Below are positions 29,644 through 30,408 of a DNA stretch of 30,408 nucleotides, piece by piece. Both the position numbers and the translations under genes were made by a program. The notes beneath the pieces were generated by a model that did no database searches, had not been told where the DNA came from, and saw nothing but the letters and a program-made list of their open reading frames with translations. This DNA is from Chara braunii. Its lineage: Eukaryota > Streptophyta > Charophyceae > Charales > Characeae. Location of the stretch: positions 126,019-156,426 of the forward strand of contig BFEA01001088.1 in NCBI GenBank assembly GCA_003427395.1, in the 5' to 3' direction. The stretch's first letter is position 1. The number at the start of each line of letters is the position of its first letter.

Positions 29644-29980
29644 GAATGGCAAAAATGAAATATGGGTCAAATTGCGATCGTGGCCTATTTTGCAACTGAA
29701 ATGATTTTTTAAATTCAATTTTATATTTTTTCTGGAAATATCACAATAAAATAAACAGGTTCTCAAATTTTCAATTTTTTTTGCGGATTTTTATGAGCGC
29801 AAAAAATCGTGGTTGAGTGGCAAGAATGGAAACTGTGTTAGTCTGCGCGACGATTATTTTGTTCTCTTACTGATTTTTTGAAAATTTTCTAATATTTTTT
29901 TTTGAAAAGATTACGACAAAATTTATAGATTCTCAAATGCTCGGAGTTTTCTACGAATTCCTCCGAGCAGAAAAATCCCT
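29641..29980 (+). repeat. ~170-bp diverged direct repeat, two units
   Basis: Unit 1 (about 29641-29808) and unit 2 (about 29810-29980) share GGCAARAATG, GCGATCGTGG/GCGACGATTA, a TGATTTTTT-AAA block, AGATTCTCAAAT/GGTTCTCAAATTTT and a GAGCGCAAAAAATC/GAGCAGAAAAATCC end. Confidence 0.6.
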
Positions 29981-30312
29981 AAAGTTCCTTCTTGCAAATT
30001 GCGTGACTGGACCCACCGGTATGCTCCTCCTTTGACAACTTGCACATGAGACTCTCGAAAACGTCTTCCCTTCTTACTTCTTTTGGGGGTTCGTTTCCAC
30101 CTGATTACCGCTCGATACTTATTCAAAAACTCTCGGTTATACAAATGCTAGTTGTAAGTAATCCGCAATATCGCCAAGGACCGGTGCCCGAAAAACTTTT
30201 GCCCCCTAAGAGCCCAGTTGCATCTTGGTCTCTCGCCGTCGAAAATGCTACACCTTGACACAAACGTTGAAGCTCATTGACTACCGCGAGAGCACCGGGA
30301 ACGCAACCCTAT

Positions 30313-30316
<4 letters not shown>
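29981..30316. other. Unique sequence, no gene recognised
   Basis: Short open frames on both strands without a recognisable domain. Nothing further supported. Confidence 0.4.

Positions 30317-30402
<86 letters not shown>
30317..30402. repeat. Compound (GT)n(GA)n microsatellite at the right edge
   Basis: GT run (30317-30352) passing directly into a GA run (30353-30402), followed by a short A run at the window end. Confidence 0.98.
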
Positions 30403-30407
<5 letters not shown>

Positions 30408-30408
30408 A

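Overview
This window looks like nuclear DNA from a large, repeat-rich eukaryotic (plant-lineage) genome, not a bacterial or phage locus. It has an assembly gap of 659 N, long GA/CT/CA/AT/GAT microsatellites, LTR retrotransposon debris, several DNA transposons with 8-bp target duplications and tRNA-like SINE heads. I found no complete host gene, rRNA, functional tRNA, CRISPR array or operon. The Ty3/gypsy Gag and integrase fragments resemble, from memory, those of charophyte algae such as Chara; that assignment is an inference no search has tested.

Layout. 1-578 (minus) is the C-terminal part of a Ty3/gypsy integrase, still open and with a D-35-E pair. 1000-1210 holds one possible short exon. 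1199-1560 is a G-rich tandem repeat. 1885-2854 is a hAT-like element with an exact 8-bp target duplication. 2911-9274 reads as one decayed Ty3/gypsy element: two diverged LTRs, a frameshifted gag, a zinc knuckle that has lost two ligands, and an integrase/chromodomain-like tail. Protease and reverse transcriptase/RNase H are largely or wholly missing. This element also carries a long hairpin, a poly(A) insertion with flanking duplication, and a tRNA-like SINE head. 9430-13070 is simple sequence, short duplications and the gap.

13071-16000 is AT-rich sequence with one SINE-like head and no recognisable gene. 16000-19370 is an array of diverged ~200-bp repeats interrupted by a hAT-like element (17845-18621). 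19850-20020 is a remnant of a group II intron reverse transcriptase. It is followed by a composite hAT-like element (20095-20621). Two more copies of the 17845-18621 family lie at 22658-23389 (inverted) and 26684-27393. The last is nested in a larger long-inverted-repeat element (about 26016-27729). A separate hAT-like element lies at 24436-25302. 27866-29166 contains a ~400-bp direct duplication of unknown nature, and the right end is microsatellite and diverged duplicates.

Nothing here forms a cooperating set of genes. The content is layers of transposon insertion, nesting and decay. The most notable items are the family of small hAT-like elements with CCGAACG-rich ends, and the group II intron reverse transcriptase fragment in a nuclear-type setting.
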